This document shows, one piece after another, positions 33,693-42,700 of a stretch of DNA of 64,000 nucleotides (positions within the stretch are counted from its first letter, which is position 1; every line of letters starts with the position of its first letter). This stretch comes from Paenarthrobacter sp. JL.01a (GTDB lineage Bacteria; Actinomycetota; Actinomycetes; Actinomycetales; Micrococcaceae), in the NCBI RefSeq assembly GCF_025452095.1, contig NZ_CP104877.1, forward strand, positions 2,294,001 to 2,358,000, in the 5' to 3' direction. The notes beneath the pieces were generated by a model. It had not been told where the DNA came from and made no database searches. It saw only the letters and a program-made list of their open reading frames with translations. A program made the position numbers and the translations under genes.

Positions 33693-34997
33693 ATGTCTGC
33701 CATCCGCCCAGAAGACGAAGTTGTCAGGATCTGCCAGGAGCTCATCAGGATAGATTCCTCAAACTTTGGAGACGACACCGGGCCCGGCGAACGTGCAGCC
33801 GCAGAGTACACAGCCGGCCTGATCACCGAAGTCGGCCTTGAGGCAGAGATCTTCGAGTCCGCCCCCGGCCGGGCCAACGTCGTGACCCGGCTGGCAGGGG
33901 AAGATCCCAGCGCTGACGCATTGGTGGTGCATGGACACCTGGATGTCGTACCGGCACTGAAGGACCAGTGGAGCGTTGACCCCTTCAGCGGCGAACTGAA
34001 GGACGGACTCGTGTGGGGCCGTGGAGCCGTCGACATGAAGGACATGGACGCGATGATCCTCTCCGTCATGCGCGACTTCGCCAGGACCGGACGCAAACCC
34101 AAGCGCGACATCATCTTTGCGTTCTTCGCCGACGAAGAGGCCGGCGGCACGTACGGCGCCCGGTATGCCGTGGAACACCGCCGCGAACTCTTCGACGGCG
34201 CCACCGAAGCGATCTCCGAAGTCGGCGGCTTCTCCGCCACCATCGGCGGCCAACGGACCTACCTGCTCCAGACGGCAGAAAAGGGCCTGTCCTGGTTGCG
34301 GTTGGTGGCGCACGGCCGGGCGGGACATGGCTCCCAGATCAACACCGACAACGCAGTTACCCGGCTGGCCGCAGCAGTTACCCGCATCGGCGAATACAAG
34401 TGGCCCGTGGAGCTGACCCCCACTACCCGGCAGTTCCTGGACGGCGTTACTGAACTGACCGGCGTCGAATTCGATGCCGACAATCCCGACATCCTCCTCA
34501 AGGAGCTCGGAACCGTGGCCCGCTTCGTCGGCGCCACCTTGCAGAACACCTCCAACCCCACGTTGCTGCGCTCGGGCTACAAGCACAATGTCATCCCGGA
34601 ATCCGCCGAGGCGTTCGTGGACTGCCGGACCCTGCCGGGCCAGCAGGAACTGGTGTTCGAGACCATCAAGCAGTTGGCCGGTGACGGAATCGACATCAGC
34701 TACGTGAACAAGGATGTTTCCCTCGAAGTGCCCTTCGCCGGCAACCTGGTGGATTCGATGATCGATGCCCTGCACTCGGAGGACCCGGGAGCCAAGGTCC
34801 TTCCCTACACGCTCTCAGGCGGCACGGACAACAAATCCCTGAGCAAGATCGGCATAACGGGGTACGGCTTCGCGCCGCTCATGCTGCCGGACGAACTCGA
34901 TTTCACCGGGATGTTCCACGGCGTCGACGAGCGGGTGCCCGCCGAATCCCTGCAGTTTGGCGCCCGCGTACTGAACACGCTGCTCACCAACTACTAA
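33693..34997 (+). CDS. M20/M25/M40 family metallopeptidase
   Basis: 434 aa, ATG at 33693 with AGGAGA. The metal-binding set is present: VHGHLDVVPA (His, Asp), GRGAVDMKDMDA (bridging Asp), FFADEEAGG (Glu-Glu), and a His in GTDNKS../GMFHGVDERVP. A dimerisation domain is inserted (LLQTAEKGLSWLRL, GRAGHGSQ). It probably hydrolyses dipeptides or N-acyl amino acids; actinobacterial members are often annotated as dipeptidases. The substrate is unproven. An acyl-CoA dehydrogenase gene follows 28 bases later. Confidence 0.92.
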   Translation: MSAIRPEDEVVRICQELIRIDSSNFGDDTGPGERAAAEYTAGLITEVGLEAEIFESAPGRANVVTRLAGEDPSADALVVHGHLDVVPALKDQWSVDPFSGELKDGLVWGRGAVDMKDMDAMILSVMRDFARTGRKPKRDIIFAFFADEEAGGTYGARYAVEHRRELFDGATEAISEVGGFSATIGGQRTYLLQTAEKGLSWLRLVAHGRAGHGSQINTDNAVTRLAAAVTRIGEYKWPVELTPTTRQFLDGVTELTGVEFDADNPDILLKELGTVARFVGATLQNTSNPTLLRSGYKHNVIPESAEAFVDCRTLPGQQELVFETIKQLAGDGIDISYVNKDVSLEVPFAGNLVDSMIDALHSEDPGAKVLPYTLSGGTDNKSLSKIGITGYGFAPLMLPDELDFTGMFHGVDERVPAESLQFGARVLNTLLTNY

Positions 34998-35025
34998 GCG
35001 GCAAGCGATCCAAGGAGGCCCTGTT

Positions 35026-36186
35026 ATGACGCCCGAAGAAATCCTCCCCGATACCCTCCTCGAACGCCTGCGCGGCCGGGCCGCAGGATACGACCAGAAC
35101 AACCAGTTCTTCCATGAGGACCTGGAGGAACTTGCAGCGGCCGGTTACCTCACCTTGTTCGTCCCGGAGCACGACGGCGGCAAGGGACTCGGTCTCGAAG
35201 CGGTGGCTGCGCTGCAGCAACGGCTCGCCACGGCTGCCCCGGCCACCGCTTTGGCGGTCAACATGCACTTGGTGTGGACCGGCGTCGCGCGTGTCATGGC
35301 GGCCCGGGGTGACGACTCGCTGGACTTCGTCCTCAAGGAAGCCGGGAGAGGCGAAATTTTCGCCTTCGGCATTTCCGAGGCCGGCAACGATTCCATGCTT
35401 TTCGATTCCGGCACAGTCGCGGAGCCGCTGCCAGATGGTGGATACCGCTTTACGGGGCGGAAGATCTTCACCAGCCTTTCGCGTGGATGGACCCGGCTTG
35501 GCACCTTCGGCAAGGACGCGGACGCCAGGGACGGCCAAGGGGAGCTGGTTTTCGGCTTCATCCACCGTGACGAGCCCGGACACGAGACCTTGAGCGACTG
35601 GGACACCCTGGGCATGCGTGCGAGTGCTTCGAACACGACGCTGCTGCATGGGGCAGTCATTCCCGCTGAGCGCATCTTCCGGAAGCTGCCTGTGGGACCC
35701 AACCGGGATCTGCTGATCTTTTCCATCTTTGCGTGTTTCGAGACGTTGCTGGCAGCCGTTTATACGGGCGTCGCGGAGAGGGCCTTCACCTTGGCCGTGG
35801 ACAACGTGAAGCGTCGTGTTTCAGCGAAGTACGGAGGGCGAAGCTACGCGCAGGACCCGGACATCAGGTGGAAGGTGGCCGAGGCGGCCTTGGCGATGGA
35901 CGGCATCTACCCCCAGATATCGTCAGTGGCCCGCGACGTCGACAACCTCGTGGACCATGGCGCCCAGTGGTTCCCGAAACTTGTGGGGATCAAATCCCGG
36001 GCCACGGAGAACGCCCGCCACGTAGTGGATCTGGCCATCCGGGTGACCGGGGGATCGAGCTACTTCCGCGGCTCGGAGATGGAACGCTTGTACAGGGATG
36101 TCCTGGCCGGAATTTTTCATCCGTCCAATGACGAATCCGCCCACAATACTGTTGCCAGCGCCTGGCTGGGACCCCTCGAGGGCTAG
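35026..36186 (+). CDS. Acyl-CoA dehydrogenase family protein
   Basis: 386 aa, AAGGAGG ribosome site. Three-domain ACAD fold: helical N-terminus, FAFGISEAGNDS flavin region, RKIFTSLSRGWTRLG beta domain, then the helical C-terminus with TGGSSYFRGSEMERLYRDVLAG. GISEAGNDS replaces the usual ISE/TEPxxGSD loop, so this is a divergent member. The substrate is unknown. It is possibly co-transcribed with the M20 peptidase. Confidence 0.9.
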   Translation: MTPEEILPDTLLERLRGRAAGYDQNNQFFHEDLEELAAAGYLTLFVPEHDGGKGLGLEAVAALQQRLATAAPATALAVNMHLVWTGVARVMAARGDDSLDFVLKEAGRGEIFAFGISEAGNDSMLFDSGTVAEPLPDGGYRFTGRKIFTSLSRGWTRLGTFGKDADARDGQGELVFGFIHRDEPGHETLSDWDTLGMRASASNTTLLHGAVIPAERIFRKLPVGPNRDLLIFSIFACFETLLAAVYTGVAERAFTLAVDNVKRRVSAKYGGRSYAQDPDIRWKVAEAALAMDGIYPQISSVARDVDNLVDHGAQWFPKLVGIKSRATENARHVVDLAIRVTGGSSYFRGSEMERLYRDVLAGIFHPSNDESAHNTVASAWLGPLEG

Positions 36187-36194
36187 CTGCGGTC

Positions 36195-36428
36195 CTAGAC
36201 AGTGCGCTGCACGGAGTACACCTTGCGGCGCAACCAGAAACGTCGTCCGCCGCCCATGTAGAGCACGCTTCGTTCCAGTTCCCACTTGCCGTACTCGGAG
36301 TGTTCGGCCAGCCGTTGCCTGGCGTCGGGGAGCGAATCGGCGGGTCCCACTGTCAATACGAGGTATTCGTACTGGCGGGCGTAGTCTCTTTGGCGCTCCA
36401 CGGAGCTGCCGGGAAATTGTTCTCTCAT
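36195..36428 (-). CDS. DUF5703-like small protein
   Basis: 77 aa from ATG 36428 (the frame is open to 36497, but that part overlaps the divergent 36468 gene). The sequence QYEYLVLTVGPADSLPDARQRLAEHSEYGKWELERSVLYMGGGRRFWLRRKV is the common short actinobacterial protein assigned to DUF5703 from memory. Its fold is small alpha/beta. No function is known. It converges on the acyl-CoA dehydrogenase gene with an 8-base gap. Confidence 0.75.
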   Translation of the reverse strand: MREQFPGSSVERQRDYARQYEYLVLTVGPADSLPDARQRLAEHSEYGKWELERSVLYMGGGRRFWLRRKVYSVQRTV

Positions 36429-36467
36429 CCCTCTCCATTTTCGTCTTTTTCCGGCTAACGTGAAGTC

Positions 36468-36716
36468 ATGAGCATCGATCCGCGTGTCGCGCTTCAATCA
36501 TTGACCGCCGCCCTGGAAGAACACCTGGCCGCCGCCTCGGCACGACGCGGTGAGGGTGATCCTACCGTCGAAGCCGCTTTTTTCGCCGTTGCCGACGCCT
36601 TTGAAGTGTACGAAGACGCCCTCTACGAGACATTCTCCGAGGTCACGCCCCTCCAGGTATTCGACGACGAGGATGAGGACGATGACGACGAGGCGCTTGA
36701 GAGCGTCGACGACTGA
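36468..36716 (+). CDS. Small acidic actinobacterial protein
   Basis: 82 aa. Residues 1-60 are predicted helical (PRVALQSLTAALEEHLAAAS, then AFFAVADAFEVYEDALYE). The tail is an Asp/Glu run (FDDEDEDDDDEALESVDD). Similar proteins are sometimes labelled primosomal in actinobacterial genomes without evidence. The function is unknown. It is followed by a strong terminator and is divergent from the DUF5703 gene. Confidence 0.75.
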   Translation: MSIDPRVALQSLTAALEEHLAAASARRGEGDPTVEAAFFAVADAFEVYEDALYETFSEVTPLQVFDDEDEDDDDEALESVDD

Positions 36717-37018
36717 ACTGTCCTTGCATTGAACTGTCGTTGAACTGAACATCCTTTCAACCGGCCGCCCTCCGGCGGCCGGTTTTTTGTGCCCTTTTCG
36801 CGCCGCGATTGTCCCACTGCAGGCCCGGATTCACGGGCGTTTCGCTGTCCCACGAGGGCACTGAAACACGTAGTGCCCCCGCCGCCAGCTAGGTACTCGC
36901 ACGTAGCAGCCGTGGGTAAGGCTGCGCAAACTTGAGTACCGACTACTGGTGCGCCCCTCTACGGCCAAAGCTTCACTGATATGTAGGCAATGGACGGTCT
37001 GCGAAGAAGGCTGACAAG
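36717..37018 (+). promoter_or_regulatory. 302-bp leader region of the polysaccharide locus
   Basis: Non-coding. The first part holds the terminator (36759-36788). After it comes a simple hairpin GGGCACT/AGTGCCC (36856-36862, 36872-36878), then nested inverted repeats: GGTACTC (36892-36898) with GAGTACC (36934-36940) enclosing GCAGCC (36906-36911) with GGCTGC (36920-36925). These fit a two-stem leader RNA or paired operator sites. GAAGAAGG at 37003-37010 is the ribosome site for the GTG at 37019. No known riboswitch family is recognised. Confidence 0.5.
36759..36788 (+). terminator. Rho-independent terminator
   Basis: 11-bp GC-rich stem (36759-36769 with 36774-36784), CTCC loop, and a run of six T (36783-36788). 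Confidence 0.93.
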
Positions 37019-38692
37019 GTGAAAGTTCCAGTCGTGCGTTTAGGCAAGGCGGCAGCACCCAAGGGTGCAGGCCATGCCGCCGTGGGAACGGCCTTCCCAG
37101 CGGAACAGCTTATTGCCCACGTCAATCCGCCGATGTCTCCCTGGATTGACAAGTCCGTTGCTGCACAACGGACTGAAAAGGCGGGACTGGCGGCGCCCAG
37201 GCCGGATGTCACCCTGGACCTCGTGCCGCCAGTCACCCACCGCCGCTCACGCGTCAGGGCCCCACACCGGAGCCGCCAGGACTGGACACATGTCCTGGTC
37301 ACCTGCCTTCGCGTCGCCGACACCCTTTTGGTTTCAGCCGCGGTCACAGCCGGCTATGCGCTCAACACCGGAGGGCTTCCTTTCGCCGCCAGCCCACCCG
37401 GTCTGCGCCAACTGACCCTGTTGATAATCCTCGGGATCATCTGGCTCGCTGCCCTGGAGGTCTACCGGACCCGGGACCCGAAAGTGCTTGGCGTTGGTGC
37501 CGAAGAATACAAGCGGGTCCTGTCCGCCAGCTTCCGGGTGTTCGGTTTCCTGGCGATCGTCGCCGTCGTTTTCCGGGTGGAGTCTGTCAGCTCCTATGTC
37601 CTGGTTTCCCTGCCGCTGGGCATCGTGGCCTTGACCGGCAGCAGGTGGAGCTTCCGCAGGTGGTTGACCCGGGAAAAGTCCCGGGGGCGGTGCCTGTCCC
37701 GTGCCATCGTGGTGGGGGAGCCGCAGGACGTCCGCTACGTCATCAAACAGATCAACCGAAAGTCCGGCGCACCCTACGACATCCTGGGTGCTTGCCTCCC
37801 TGGCGCGAGGAAGGGCGCTGTGCTGGTCGTCGACCAGGTCCGCGTACCCGTTTTGGCATCCCTGTATGGAATAGCGCACACCGTCCGCCAGACCGGGGCA
37901 AACGCTGTGATCGTGGCCGGACCCGTACCGGGAGGAAACCAGTTCATCCAGGAACTCGGATGGCGCCTGGAGGAAGACGCCGCCGAACTGGTTTTGGCAG
38001 CCACACTGACCAACGTGGCGGGCCCGCGGATCCATTGGCGGCCGGTGGAAGGTCTGCCGCTGATGCACATGGACATCCCGCACTATTCCGGGGGCAAACA
38101 CACCCTCAAGCGGCTCATGGATATAGCCGTTTCCGCCCTTGCGTTGATTATCCTTTCGCCCATCTTGCTGCTCCTGGCCCTGATCATCAGCGCAGACAGT
38201 CCCGGACCGGTCCTTTTCCGCCAGGAACGGATCGGCAAGCAAGGCACCACATTCCGGATGCTGAAATTCAGGTCCATGGTGGTCGATGCCGAAGCACGCC
38301 TGAACGAGCTCGACAACCAGGACGAAGGAGCCGGCGTCCTCTTCAAAATCCGCAGCGACCCCCGTGTCACCACGTGTGGCCGGTGGATGCGCAAGTACTC
38401 ACTGGATGAACTGCCGCAGTTCTGGAACGTCCTGGTGGGAAACATGAGTTTGGTGGGTCCACGCCCACCGTTGGCGCGGGAGGTCAATGGCTACGAACGC
38501 CATACGCACCGACGGCTCCTGATCAAGCCCGGTATCACCGGGCTCTGGCAAATCAATGGACGGTCCGACCTTCCGTGGGATGAAGCGGTCCGGCTCGATC
38601 TTTACTACGTGGAGAACTGGTCCATCGCGGGGGACGTGATGATCATGTGGCGCACCTTCAGGGCCATGATCCGGCCGTCGGGAGCCTACTAG
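37019..38692 (+). CDS. Polyprenyl glycosylphosphotransferase (first sugar transferase of the polysaccharide)
   Basis: 557 aa from GTG 37019. An approximately 100-residue basic extension precedes four hydrophobic helices, a CoA-binding-like Rossmann domain, and the C-terminal bacterial sugar transferase domain: RLMDIAVSALALIILSP helix, FRQERIGKQGTTFRMLKFRSM, SLDELPQFWNVLVGNMSLVGPRPP, PGITGLWQINGRS. It transfers a sugar-1-phosphate to undecaprenyl phosphate, starting the repeat unit on the inner membrane (WbaP/WcaJ family). It heads the locus behind a structured leader. The N-terminal extension is longer than in E. coli WcaJ. Confidence 0.93.
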   Translation: MKVPVVRLGKAAAPKGAGHAAVGTAFPAEQLIAHVNPPMSPWIDKSVAAQRTEKAGLAAPRPDVTLDLVPPVTHRRSRVRAPHRSRQDWTHVLVTCLRVADTLLVSAAVTAGYALNTGGLPFAASPPGLRQLTLLIILGIIWLAALEVYRTRDPKVLGVGAEEYKRVLSASFRVFGFLAIVAVVFRVESVSSYVLVSLPLGIVALTGSRWSFRRWLTREKSRGRCLSRAIVVGEPQDVRYVIKQINRKSGAPYDILGACLPGARKGAVLVVDQVRVPVLASLYGIAHTVRQTGANAVIVAGPVPGGNQFIQELGWRLEEDAAELVLAATLTNVAGPRIHWRPVEGLPLMHMDIPHYSGGKHTLKRLMDIAVSALALIILSPILLLLALIISADSPGPVLFRQERIGKQGTTFRMLKFRSMVVDAEARLNELDNQDEGAGVLFKIRSDPRVTTCGRWMRKYSLDELPQFWNVLVGNMSLVGPRPPLAREVNGYERHTHRRLLIKPGITGLWQINGRSDLPWDEAVRLDLYYVENWSIAGDVMIMWRTFRAMIRPSGAY

Positions 38693-38752
38693 TCACGGCA
38701 ATTGAGGCCAGGCAACAACAACCCTGCTACCAACACAGAATCCGAGTGGGAA

Positions 38753-39862
38753 ATGAGCATACGAACAGTTCCATCAGGACACCTCAATGGCAACGCCATG
38801 CGGCCCAGGCTGCGCATAGCAGTGGTCGGTGCGGGTTATTGGGGACCGAACCTCGCGCGGAACCTCAAAGCCAGCCCGGACTGGGAACTGGTGGCCATTT
38901 GCGACCTTGACGTCGAGCGCGGGATGAAGCTGGCCGAAGCGGTGGGCGGGGTGGCCGTCGTCGAGTCCTTGGACGAGCTGCTGGACACCTACAACCTGGA
39001 CGCCGTCGCCGTCGCGACTCCGGCGCATACGCATCACGGCGTAGTGATGACCGCCCTGCGCGCAGGCAAGCACGTCCTGGTGGAAAAACCGCTGGCCGAC
39101 AGCCGGGCCAAGGGGCTGGAGATGGTGGACGAAGCCAACGCCAGGGGACTGGTGCTGATGGCCGACCACACATACTGCTTCACACCGGCTGTGCTCAAGA
39201 TCCAGGAGCTGGTGTCCAGCGGTGCACTGGGCGACATCCTGTATGTCGACTCGGTCCGGATCAACCTCGGACTCGTCCAACCGGACGTCAACGTGTTCTG
39301 GGACCTTGCACCCCATGACCTGTCCATCCTCGACTTCGTTTTGCCAGGGGGCTTGCACCCCACGGAGATCTCGGCACACGGCGCGGACCCCCTGGGTACA
39401 GGTCGCGACTGCGTGGGGCATCTGACGTTCGGCCTGCCCAACGACGCCATGGTCCACATCCACGTGAACTGGCTCAGCCCCACAAAAATCAGGCAAATGA
39501 TCATCGGTGGGTCAAAGCGGACCCTCGTTTGGGATGACCTGAATCCCCAGCAACGGCTCAGCGTTTACGACCGTGGCGTCAGCCTGGAACACCAACCACG
39601 CTCCGCCGCCGACAAGAAGGCCAGCGCCATCTCGTACCGTCTCGGCGACACGTGGTCACCAGCCCTCCAGGAACGTGAACCCCTGGGTCAGGTTGTGGCA
39701 GAGCTCGCCAGTTCCATCCGGAACCACACCAGGCCGCGCACCAGCGGCGAATCCGGGCTTCGGGTCCTGTCGGTCCTTGAGGCAGTGACGCAAAGCCTCG
39801 GCACCGATGGAAGGTCCACCCTCGTGGCCGGTAACGAGACCAACCTCCAGGTTGCGCGATGA
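38753..39862 (+). CDS. Gfo/Idh/MocA family oxidoreductase
   Basis: 369 aa from ATG 38753 (Met 38798 is an alternative). The NAD-binding motif VVGAGYWGPNLARNL and the EKPLA substrate motif are present, with a C-terminal beta-sheet domain. In polysaccharide loci such enzymes oxidise a nucleotide sugar, often to a 3-keto sugar used by a DegT aminotransferase, which lies two genes downstream. ATGA overlap with the next start couples translation. Confidence 0.9.
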   Translation: MSIRTVPSGHLNGNAMRPRLRIAVVGAGYWGPNLARNLKASPDWELVAICDLDVERGMKLAEAVGGVAVVESLDELLDTYNLDAVAVATPAHTHHGVVMTALRAGKHVLVEKPLADSRAKGLEMVDEANARGLVLMADHTYCFTPAVLKIQELVSSGALGDILYVDSVRINLGLVQPDVNVFWDLAPHDLSILDFVLPGGLHPTEISAHGADPLGTGRDCVGHLTFGLPNDAMVHIHVNWLSPTKIRQMIIGGSKRTLVWDDLNPQQRLSVYDRGVSLEHQPRSAADKKASAISYRLGDTWSPALQEREPLGQVVAELASSIRNHTRPRTSGESGLRVLSVLEAVTQSLGTDGRSTLVAGNETNLQVAR

Positions 39863-40878
39863 AAGAGCTCCTTGGTGCCAACGTCCTGGTTACCGGAGGC
39901 GCCGGAACCATCGGTTCCACCCTGGTGGATCAACTGCTCGACGCCGGTGTGGCCCACGTTGACGTCCTGGACAACCTCGTGCGCGGCAGGCGCGCCAATC
40001 TCGACGACGCCCTGGCCAGCGAACGCGTCCAGCTCGTCGAAGGGGACCTGCGGGACCGGGACCTCGTCCACGACCTCACCCGCGGCAAGGACCTCGTATT
40101 CCATCAGGCCGCCATCCGCATCACCCAATGCGCCGAAGAACCACGGCTGGCCCTCGAAGTCCTGGTGGACGGCACCTTCAACGTGTACGAAGCCGCCGTG
40201 GAGCACAAAGTAGGCAAGCTCATTTCCGCCTCAAGCGCCTCCGTCTACGGCATGGCCGAACACTTCCCCACAAAGGAATCCCACCACCATCACAACAACG
40301 ACACCTTCTACGGAGCGGCAAAGTCCTTCAATGAAGGGATGGCCAGGAGTTTCAGGGCGATGTCGGGCTTGGACTACGTACTGCTGCGCTACTTCAACGT
40401 CTACGGACCCCGCATGGATGTTCACGGCGTCTACACTGAGGTCCTGGTCCGCTGGATGGAACGCATCGACGACGACCTGCCGCCCATGATCTTCGGCAGC
40501 GGACAGCAAACCATGGACTTCATCCACACCCACGATGTGGCCAGGGCAAATGTCCTCGCGGCAGTCAGCGACGTTCGCGAGGGTGTCTACAACGTGGCAA
40601 GCGGCACTGAAACCAGTCTGGCCGAGCTGGCCCGGACCCTGCTCAGGGTCATGGGATCTACGTTGCATCTGGAACACGGCCCGGAACGTGCCGTCAACGG
40701 CGTGGCCCGGCGGCTCGCGGACACCACGGCCGCCAGGGCGGACCTTGGATTCGAAGCAGCCATTGGACTCGAAGACGGGCTGCGGACCCTCGTTTCATGG
40801 TGGCGACCGCTTCGCGGCGAAATTGCTGCATCCCGCCTGGTAGCCCGCCCCGATGCTCCGGCAGTAGGTGCGCGATGA
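39859..40878 (+). CDS. NAD-dependent nucleotide-sugar epimerase (extended SDR)
   Basis: 339 aa. TGGAGTIGSTL near residue 13, DNLVRGRRANL, SSASVYG, and YGAAK catalytic motif. The extended SDR class includes UDP-glucose 4-epimerases. A run of four His (ESHHHHNND) just before the catalytic Tyr is unusual. The substrate is probably a nucleotide sugar of the locus. It overlaps both neighbours by ATGA. Confidence 0.88.
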   Translation: MKELLGANVLVTGGAGTIGSTLVDQLLDAGVAHVDVLDNLVRGRRANLDDALASERVQLVEGDLRDRDLVHDLTRGKDLVFHQAAIRITQCAEEPRLALEVLVDGTFNVYEAAVEHKVGKLISASSASVYGMAEHFPTKESHHHHNNDTFYGAAKSFNEGMARSFRAMSGLDYVLLRYFNVYGPRMDVHGVYTEVLVRWMERIDDDLPPMIFGSGQQTMDFIHTHDVARANVLAAVSDVREGVYNVASGTETSLAELARTLLRVMGSTLHLEHGPERAVNGVARRLADTTAARADLGFEAAIGLEDGLRTLVSWWRPLRGEIAASRLVARPDAPAVGAR

Positions 40879-42041
40879 CCATTTCGGAGACGCGGATGGC
40901 CCGCATCGACGTCATGAAGCCGTGGCTGGGCGAAGAAGAAGCCCAGGCCGTAGCCGAGGTGATCGCCTCCGGGTGGGTAGCGCAGGGGCCAAAGGTGCGC
41001 CAGTTCGAGGAAGCCTTTGCCGCGGAACAGCAGGCTGGCTACGCCGTTGCCACCTCCAGTTGCACCTCGGCCCTGCATCTGGCGCTCGCCGTTGCCGGCA
41101 TCGGACCCGGTGATGACGTGGTGGTCCCGTCGTTTTCCTTCATTGCCACCGCCAACGCGGCCTGCTACGTGGGCGCACGTCCGGTGTTTGCCGACGTCGA
41201 CCTCCAGTCCGGTTGCGTGACGGCAGAGACCGTAGAAAGGGCACTGACCCCCCGCACGAAGGCAGTCATCGCCGTAGACCAAGGCGGGGTGCCGGTGGAT
41301 CTGGACCCCATCCGCGCACTCTGCGATCCCCGCGGGATCATCGTGGTCGAAGACGCGGCATGTGCCATCGGTTCCCGCTACCATGGCCGCCCGGCAGGCG
41401 CCGGTGCAGAACTGGCGGCCTGGTCTTTCCATCCACGCAAGATCCTCACCACCGGGGAGGGCGGAATGCTCTCCACTCCCCGGCAGGACTTCGCGGACAG
41501 GGCGCGGCACCTCAGGGAACATGCCATGAGCGTCTCGGCCGCAGAGCGTCACGCCAGCATTCTGGCACCGGCCGAGGAGTACCTCGAAGTCGGCTTCAAC
41601 TACCGCATGACCGACCTCCAGGCCGCCGTCGGCCTTGTCCAGCTGGGCCGCCTCCGGGCGGCAATCCAGCGGAGGCGCGAACTGGCCGCCAACTACGCCA
41701 ACGCATTTGTCGGCATCGAAGGGCTTCGGCTGGTCAGCGACCCGGACTACGGCACCGGCAACTTCCAATCGTGCTGGCTGGAGACGGGCACGGCATTTCC
41801 GTTGAGCAGGGACGCACTGATGACCCATCTGGCCCACGACGGTATCTCCGCACGGCGGGGCATCATGGCCGCTCACCGCCAGCCCGCCTACGCCGGGAAG
41901 GACACAGGCAGTGCGTCACTGGAGGTCACTAATTGGCTGACCGACCACACGCTCATCCTGCCCCTCTACCACCAGCTCGAACTCCACGACCAGGTCCGTG
42001 TCATCGACTCGGTACTTCGCGCTGCGGGGCGCTCACGATGA
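40875..42041 (+). CDS. DegT/DnrJ/EryC1 family PLP aminotransferase
   Basis: 388 aa. The PLP lysine lies in AWSFHPRKILTTGEGGM, and FSFIATANAACYVGA and EDAACAIGSRY are typical of the family. It puts an amino group on a keto nucleotide sugar. Its oxidoreductase partner (38753) and the NeuD-like acyltransferase (42038) suggest a 3-acylamino sugar, but the exact product is inferred. The start is fixed by the ATGA overlap. Confidence 0.92.
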   Translation: MTISETRMARIDVMKPWLGEEEAQAVAEVIASGWVAQGPKVRQFEEAFAAEQQAGYAVATSSCTSALHLALAVAGIGPGDDVVVPSFSFIATANAACYVGARPVFADVDLQSGCVTAETVERALTPRTKAVIAVDQGGVPVDLDPIRALCDPRGIIVVEDAACAIGSRYHGRPAGAGAELAAWSFHPRKILTTGEGGMLSTPRQDFADRARHLREHAMSVSAAERHASILAPAEEYLEVGFNYRMTDLQAAVGLVQLGRLRAAIQRRRELAANYANAFVGIEGLRLVSDPDYGTGNFQSCWLETGTAFPLSRDALMTHLAHDGISARRGIMAAHRQPAYAGKDTGSASLEVTNWLTDHTLILPLYHQLELHDQVRVIDSVLRAAGRSR

Positions 42042-42700
42042 GCGAGCTTCTCCTCATCGCCGCCAGTGGCCTCGCCCGGGAAGTGCTGGCCATGGTCCGC
42101 AGCAGCGGACCGTTCGATGTCATTGGGATCCTCGACGACGACGAGGACAAACTCGGGCGGGTGGTGGACGGCGCCCATGTGCTGGGACCTGTCCGCGACG
42201 CCCTGAAGTTCCCGCACGCCCTGCTTCTGGTCTGCATCGGCACCGGAAGCGGCCGGGAGGCCGTGGTGATGCGGCTGCGAAGCCTCGGGCTCGACGACGA
42301 ACGCTACGCCACCGCCATCGATCCCTCCGTCAACGTTCCGGAAGGGTGCATGATCGGGCGGGGAAGCATCATCCTCGCCCATGTGAGCATGACCGCCTCA
42401 GTGACCATCGGCAACCACGTAGTCGCCATGCCCGGAGTCACCTTCACCCACGACGACGTCATCAGTGACTACGCCACGTTCGCATCAGGGGTGTCCCTTG
42501 GTGGGAACGTACACATTGGCCGGGCTGCCTACATCGGCATGAACGCCAGCGTCCGCGAGCGCCGCTCCATCGGGGCCAAGGCGACGATTGGCATGGGCGC
42601 GGCTGTCCTGAGCGACGTGCCGGAGGACGAGACCTGGGCCGGTGTTCCGGCACGGGTGATCAGGCGGGGCAATACCCCGGCGCTGGAGGGGGCGCAGTGA
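42038..42700 (+). CDS. NeuD-like sugar O/N-acyltransferase
   Basis: 220 aa. An N-terminal PglD-type Rossmann-like domain (LLLIAASGLAREVLAMV) precedes a left-handed beta-helix of hexapeptide repeats (e.g. IGRGSIILAHVSM, IGNHVVAMPG, IGRAAYIGMNA). The C-terminal GVPARVIRRG is typical. It probably acylates the amino sugar made by the upstream DegT enzyme. Start and stop overlap with both neighbours. Confidence 0.88.
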   Translation: MSELLLIAASGLAREVLAMVRSSGPFDVIGILDDDEDKLGRVVDGAHVLGPVRDALKFPHALLLVCIGTGSGREAVVMRLRSLGLDDERYATAIDPSVNVPEGCMIGRGSIILAHVSMTASVTIGNHVVAMPGVTFTHDDVISDYATFASGVSLGGNVHIGRAAYIGMNASVRERRSIGAKATIGMGAAVLSDVPEDETWAGVPARVIRRGNTPALEGAQ

